A DNA stretch of 64,000 bases, taken from contig NZ_KZ614144.1 in NCBI RefSeq assembly GCF_002884445.1, positions 2,122,290-2,186,289 on the forward strand, written 5' to 3'. The DNA is from Paenibacillus castaneae (lineage in GTDB: Bacteria > Bacillota > Bacilli > Paenibacillales > Paenibacillaceae). The notes under the pieces are model-generated. The model was not told the origin of the DNA and ran no database searches. It was given only the letters and a program-made list of their open reading frames with translations. How positions within the stretch are numbered: the first letter of the stretch is position 1; each line of letters starts with the position of its first letter. The position numbers were made by a program, and so were the translations under genes. This document shows, in pieces, positions 59,892 through 64,000 of the stretch.

Positions 59892-62351
59892 TTGCAGGAT
59901 GAGATGAATGAGAAATGGAATAAAAAATGGTTAATTCTAATTGTAGTTCTAGCTGTTATTTTAACAGGAGTGATATTAATGAAACAAACGAGAACTGAAG
60001 AGAAAATACCTGCCTTATCGGAGCAAGCAGCACCGACAGAGACAACGGCAGCTGTATCGGAAGCAGAACAAGGTGCAGCGGGTATAACGATTACGCTGGA
60101 AGCCGAAGATGGCGAGCTTTCTGGGGTAACGAAAGCGGCTGACGCCAATGCTTCTGGCGGCAGCTTTGTAGAAGGCTTCGACTCGGGTGAAGATAATCTA
60201 AGATTCACCATTAAGGTCGATATGCGAGGTACTTATATGATCTCGATTCGCTATAAAACATTTGGCGGAGATAAGCCAAATTTTCTAGCATTAAACGGCG
60301 AGCGACTTGCAGAATACAACTTTAAGGACACCGCCGAATGGAAGGACGCTGTAATTGGTCAATATGACTTGAATGCAGGAACGCATACATTTGATATTTC
60401 AACGAGTTGGGGATGGATTGGTGTTGATTACATTCAATTAACAGGCGGACCAGGTGGGCCTGTTAATCACGTTAGCCTAGTATCTGAAGGTCAACCATCC
60501 GGGCCATCCGATGCTGCCGTCTCGCTTGTTGCCCGCGCTGATAATTCAGCTGAATATCGTTATTTTGCCAGAGAGAAGAATGGCGAATGGATAGCTTTAA
60601 ACGACTATAGCAGGCATCCTTTTTTCACCTGGCTTCCACCCGCTGCAGCAGAATATGAGCTTAAAGTTATGACACGCGGACTAGATTCCAAGTCGGAAAA
60701 GCAGGCTGAAGCCATTGTTTCATATATGGCTTTACCTTCATATATGAATAAGCCCTTGGTGAATCCGATGTTCGGAGATCATATGGTTATTCAAAGGGAA
60801 ACAGAGGCTGCCATTTGGGGCTGGGCGGAGCCAAGCGCAACTGTTACCGTTGAAATCGATCATAAAATTATAACGGGTATTGCAGATGCTGATGGCAAAT
60901 GGAAAGTGAATATGGGCATATTTTCTGCAGGCGGACCTCATGCGATAACGGTAAGCAGCGGTTCCCAGACGACAAATATTAATGATGTTTTGTTCGGAGA
61001 TGTATGGCTCAGCTCGGGACAATCCAATATGGAATTTAGATTGCCGGATGCGATGAATGCAGAGGAAGAAATCAAGCAGGCGAATATCCCGGCAGTTCGG
61101 TTTATGAAGGTCCCGCAAGCAACGAGTCCGTATCCGCTTTCCATGATGAGTGCTGATGCGAAGTGGCAAATCACGACATCAGAATCGGTTGCCGATCAAA
61201 GCGCTGTAGCTTATTTCTTTGCTAAGAAATTAAATAAAGAAACAAATGTACCGATTGGAATCCTCTTCTCTGCTGTGGGCGGCACGAAGGCGGAATCGTG
61301 GATGAGCTATAACAGCCTTCAGAAAAATCCTGAATTTATGACAGCTGCGAACGCAGTCCAAACGGGTGCGACTACCATTGAGACGGCTAAATCGCCAATT
61401 GCGCTATTTAACGGAATGATCGCTCCGTTAGCTCCTTATCAATTAAAAGGAGTGCTCTGGTATCAAGGGGAAAGCAACTGGGGCGAGCATCGCTATAATA
61501 AGCTGCTGCCAGATCTTATGGAGGATTGGAGATCCGCTTTCTTAGATCAAGAACTGCCGTTTATCATCATTCAAATTTCAGCGTTCGGTACGGTTCAAAG
61601 CGAAGGTAATCCGGCTCAAGCAGGCGAGGGACTGCCAGAGGTTCGTGAAGCACAGCTGAGAACGGTACAGAATGACAAGCATGCTTGTTTGGTCGTCACG
61701 ACAGATGTCGGTAACAGCACGGACATTCATCCAACGAACAAGCAGGATGTGGGGGCTCGTGCCGCGATATGTGCACTGGGGAAATATTATGACAAGGATA
61801 TCGAGTATTCTGGACCAATCTATAAATCGATGGCTCAAGAGGGGAACTCAATCCGGATTCAATTCGATCATGCAAATCATGGGTTAATAGCTGGAATGAA
61901 GGATGGTTTGCAGCCTGTGAAGAAAGAAAAGTCAGGAAAGCTGATTGGATTTGCGATAGCGGACTCTGATAAAAGGTATTACGCTGCAGATGCGGTAATC
62001 GATGGCAGCTCAGTGCTTATATCATCGGAGAAGGTTAGTGAACCGATCGCTGTCAGATACGGCTGGAGCGATTCTCCGACAACCAATCTGTATAATAAAG
62101 AAGGTTTGCCAGCCTCACCGTTCAGGACGGATTCCAAGCTTCATCTTTATGTCGCAAGCGGGAAAGGCGGAGGTGTGTACGATAAAGACACAGAAGTGGT
62201 CATTATTGCTGATCCTCCTGCCCAAGGAATGAAATTTGACAGCTGGATAGGAGATACCGATCAAATAATAGATGTTCACCAGTCCGAAACAACAATAAAA
62301 TTAGCAGATGCTTTATACACAACGATTGCTCCTAAATATGTTGGAAATTAA
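59892..62351 (+). CDS. CBM35-bearing sialate O-acetylesterase-like protein
   Basis: Surface carbohydrate esterase of about 819 residues. An N-terminal signal anchor (about 14-33) is followed by a CBM35-like module (about 68-195; LEAEDGELSG, YMISIRYKTFGGD, SWGWIGVDYIQL) and the SGNH/SASA catalytic domain. Catalytic parts are S378 in GQSNMEF, GGTKAESW, WYQGESNWG, and D611-x-H613 in DIHPTNK. A C-terminal bacterial-repeat-like domain (GKGGGVYDKDTEVVIIADPP, FDSWIGDTD) may bind the wall or substrate. It is a paralogue of 43447. The start is TTG 59892 or ATG 59904; neither has an ideal site. It may deacetylate glucomannan for the neighbouring mannanase. Confidence 0.87.
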   Translation: MQDEMNEKWNKKWLILIVVLAVILTGVILMKQTRTEEKIPALSEQAAPTETTAAVSEAEQGAAGITITLEAEDGELSGVTKAADANASGGSFVEGFDSGEDNLRFTIKVDMRGTYMISIRYKTFGGDKPNFLALNGERLAEYNFKDTAEWKDAVIGQYDLNAGTHTFDISTSWGWIGVDYIQLTGGPGGPVNHVSLVSEGQPSGPSDAAVSLVARADNSAEYRYFAREKNGEWIALNDYSRHPFFTWLPPAAAEYELKVMTRGLDSKSEKQAEAIVSYMALPSYMNKPLVNPMFGDHMVIQRETEAAIWGWAEPSATVTVEIDHKIITGIADADGKWKVNMGIFSAGGPHAITVSSGSQTTNINDVLFGDVWLSSGQSNMEFRLPDAMNAEEEIKQANIPAVRFMKVPQATSPYPLSMMSADAKWQITTSESVADQSAVAYFFAKKLNKETNVPIGILFSAVGGTKAESWMSYNSLQKNPEFMTAANAVQTGATTIETAKSPIALFNGMIAPLAPYQLKGVLWYQGESNWGEHRYNKLLPDLMEDWRSAFLDQELPFIIIQISAFGTVQSEGNPAQAGEGLPEVREAQLRTVQNDKHACLVVTTDVGNSTDIHPTNKQDVGARAAICALGKYYDKDIEYSGPIYKSMAQEGNSIRIQFDHANHGLIAGMKDGLQPVKKEKSGKLIGFAIADSDKRYYAADAVIDGSSVLISSEKVSEPIAVRYGWSDSPTTNLYNKEGLPASPFRTDSKLHLYVASGKGGGVYDKDTEVVIIADPPAQGMKFDSWIGDTDQIIDVHQSETTIKLADALYTTIAPKYVGN

Positions 62352-62410
62352 TTTGAGGCTGACCTATTAACAACCCGAATAAGGCTGGAGAATGAAAGTG
62401 ACAATCGGTA

Positions 62411-63253
62411 TTATGGGGTGTCATTTCCATCATTTATAATCATGCTTCGGTATTCTCTTGGCGAAACGTCTTTTGTTTTTTTGAATATTTTGGAGAAGAG
62501 CAGCGGATCGTCATAACCAACAGAGCGGGCCACATCGCCAATGGCCAATTCCTTGTTTCTCAGCAGTACGGCCGCTTTATTCATACGAAATAGGATCAAA
62601 TATTGTTGAATGCTGAGATGGCTTCTTTCTTTGTAAATGGAGCAAAGATAGCTTCTATCGAGTCCGATGAAATTGGCGATATCTGCAATGCTGAATTTAT
62701 TGGAATAATTCATCTCAACAAAGTCGATCACTTTTGTTACATAAATTTCTTTCCTATTTTCTTTCTTATCGATAGCATTCTTACCCGGATTGGCTTCCAC
62801 AAGCTGCGCTAGTAATTGATAGAGCAGGCCTGTTAGCATTAAATCGCTTGCATAATTCATCTGCTTGGTTTGTATCATTTGCTCGATATAGAGAAAAAAT
62901 GTTTCAACCTTGTTATAAGCAAAAATAGGCGTATCCTTCGTCAAATTAGCTTGCTTCAAAAGCGATTCAGCTTGAAGGCCGTTAAATCCGAGCCAGCAGT
63001 AATGCCATGGGTTATCGAAGCTTGCTTGGTAGAGGCTTACCACGTCCGGGCAAATGAGAAAGCCCTGCCCTTGCCCTAGGTGATAGAGTTGGTCTCCTAC
63101 CTCGAACGTGCCTTCTCCGGAAAGAACATAGTGGAGAAGATAATGATTTCGAATAGCCGGTCCATGGAAATGTCCTGGAGAGCATTGTTCGACCCCATAT
63201 TGGTTCATATGTAAATCCATGTGCTGGACATTTCTTGATAAATATTCAATCAT
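62411..63253 (-). CDS. AraC family transcriptional regulator
   Basis: 280-residue sugar-sensing regulator: N-terminal cupin-like domain (HYVLSGEGTFEVGDQLYHLG), then AraC helix-turn-helix pair (FSIADIANFIGLDRSYLCSIYK; IGDVARSVGYDDPLLFSKIFK). ATG 63253 lies 7 nt after AAGGAG and starts MIEYLSRNV; the open frame continues further upstream but without a site. It is divergent from the GH113-like gene at 63458 and convergent with the CBM35 esterase. Its likely targets are the mannan-related genes on both sides. Confidence 0.9.
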   Translation of the reverse strand: MIEYLSRNVQHMDLHMNQYGVEQCSPGHFHGPAIRNHYLLHYVLSGEGTFEVGDQLYHLGQGQGFLICPDVVSLYQASFDNPWHYCWLGFNGLQAESLLKQANLTKDTPIFAYNKVETFFLYIEQMIQTKQMNYASDLMLTGLLYQLLAQLVEANPGKNAIDKKENRKEIYVTKVIDFVEMNYSNKFSIADIANFIGLDRSYLCSIYKERSHLSIQQYLILFRMNKAAVLLRNKELAIGDVARSVGYDDPLLFSKIFKKTKDVSPREYRSMIINDGNDTP

Positions 63254-63457
63254 ACCGCTGCTCCTTGTCGTTAACAATTCATTAGAAGTTCTAGTATTAT
63301 ACCATATTTGCATTTCGATGTTACATTTACGGAGTTCAATAATGAACATCTGATTGATTCGTATGTGAAGTTTTTTAACGAACAAAGAACTAGTATTAAC
63401 ACATATTGGATCGCATCATTAAAAGAAGCTGCACACATAAACGGAGGATGAATGCGA

Positions 63458-64000
63458 ATGGATAAAACCTTTTTTAAAGGTATGACTTATGGATGGAGTT
63501 CTACACGTGGTTCATACAGACAGCCCTATGCTGTAGATTCATTGGAGAAGCTTAGTGAGACAGGAAGCGAATGGATTGCGCTCTCGTTCTGGACCTATCA
63601 GGACAATGTACATTCTACTACGATTTCTTTCGATTATGGCTATACGATGACGGATAGAGATATTGAATTTGCAGTGAAGCAAGCCAAAAGCAAGGGACTT
63701 AAAGTTTGTTTAAAGCCAGTCGTCAATTCACGAGACGGAATATGGAGAGCTCATATTGGATTTCCGAATGAAGATGGAGCAGCTCCTTATTGGGATGCAT
63801 GGTTTAAATCCTATACTAATTTCATGCTTCATTATGCGGAGCTGGCAGAAGAATTAGGCTGCGAAATGCTGTGCATCGGATGTGAAATGGTTAAGACAGA
63901 GTACAAATCAGTTCATTGGCGGCGTTTGATTGCCGAGATTCGCAGCGTTTATAAAGGACCGTTGATCTATAATGCCAATCATGGCAAAGAAGAAGGAATT
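63458..64000 (+). CDS. GH113-like glycosidase (3' end cut by window)
   Basis: The frame is open to the last base, giving 181 codons from MDKTFFKGMTYGWSSTRGSYR. TIM-barrel strands are recognisable: EWIALSFWTYQDNVHS, KGLKVCLKPVVNSRDG and GCEMLCIGCEMVKTE, where CEM would place the acid/base Glu of a clan GH-A enzyme. The pattern fits GH113 beta-mannanase-like proteins; no signal peptide, so intracellular. GGAGG at 63443 lies 10 nt before ATG 63458; an ATG at 63452 is only 4 nt away. The divergent AraC gene probably regulates it. Assignment is tentative because half of the protein is missing. Confidence 0.72.
   Translation, partial: MDKTFFKGMTYGWSSTRGSYRQPYAVDSLEKLSETGSEWIALSFWTYQDNVHSTTISFDYGYTMTDRDIEFAVKQAKSKGLKVCLKPVVNSRDGIWRAHIGFPNEDGAAPYWDAWFKSYTNFMLHYAELAEELGCEMLCIGCEMVKTEYKSVHWRRLIAEIRSVYKGPLIYNANHGKEEGI

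Overview
The window looks like a chromosomal segment of an aerobic, spore-forming, low-to-mid GC Bacillota of the Paenibacillaceae type. Evidence: a CotD-family spore coat gene, S-layer-homology (SLH) anchored proteins, strong Shine-Dalgarno sites with frequent GTG/TTG starts, YesM/YesN-type two-component genes, and carbohydrate ABC transporters without their own ATPase. I saw no rRNA, tRNA, CRISPR array, insertion sequence or prophage.

Layout. 1-3.6 kb: end of a sugar ABC transporter operon with a GH16 endo-glucanase lipoprotein and a GH2 enzyme. 3.7-7.9 kb: a cupin gene and a solute-binding-protein/permease/permease operon. 8-9.8 kb: a GT2 glycosyltransferase coupled to a PlsY-like acyltransferase, then an M20 dipeptidase. 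11.3-21.2 kb: a seven-gene operon (binding protein, two permeases, GH43, a second binding protein, histidine kinase, AraC-type response regulator). 21.2-24.1 kb: an ArsR-type regulator with a large beta-rich C-terminal domain, divergent from a GH2 enzyme. 24.1-33.6 kb: small regulators (MerR, LysR, two MarR), an SDR, a TlpA-like membrane thioredoxin, an NamA-type old yellow enzyme, a squalene/phytoene-synthase-like protein, CotD, small hypotheticals and a remnant of a drug transporter. 33.7-43.3 kb: a 38-nt repeat array, a cobalamin riboswitch and the six-gene operon it controls. 43.4-49.1 kb: sialate-esterase-like enzyme, two Gfo/Idh/MocA dehydrogenases, an AraC regulator and an aldo-keto reductase. 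49.4-57.7 kb: luciferase-like oxidoreductase, chorismate mutase, DUF3891 protein, 123-bp hairpin repeats, a divergent PRPP synthetase preceded by a second array of the same 38-nt repeat, two MFS drug exporters, TetR and an HNH nuclease. 57.8-64 kb: secreted GH5 mannanase, CBM35-bearing sialate esterase, AraC regulator and the start of a GH113-like glycosidase.

The most notable unit is 34.1-43.2 kb. A cobalamin riboswitch with its own terminator precedes three surface proteins and an ECF transporter. The surface proteins are built from the two domain types of human intrinsic factor and transcobalamin: an alpha/alpha toroid and the DUF4430 domain. The first protein carries both plus SLH anchors; the second has a toroid plus SLH; the third is a lipoprotein with DUF4430. 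The transporter has T, fused A-A and S subunits. I infer a cell-wall-anchored cobalamin capture and import system that mimics the animal B12 carriers. The second notable signal is a 38-nt hairpin repeat found as tandem arrays directly against the Shine-Dalgarno site of two unrelated genes 19 kb apart.

Most other genes serve polysaccharide foraging: extracellular glycosidases release oligosaccharides, ABC systems import them, and YesMN, AraC, ArsR-like and possibly CcpA control respond to them.
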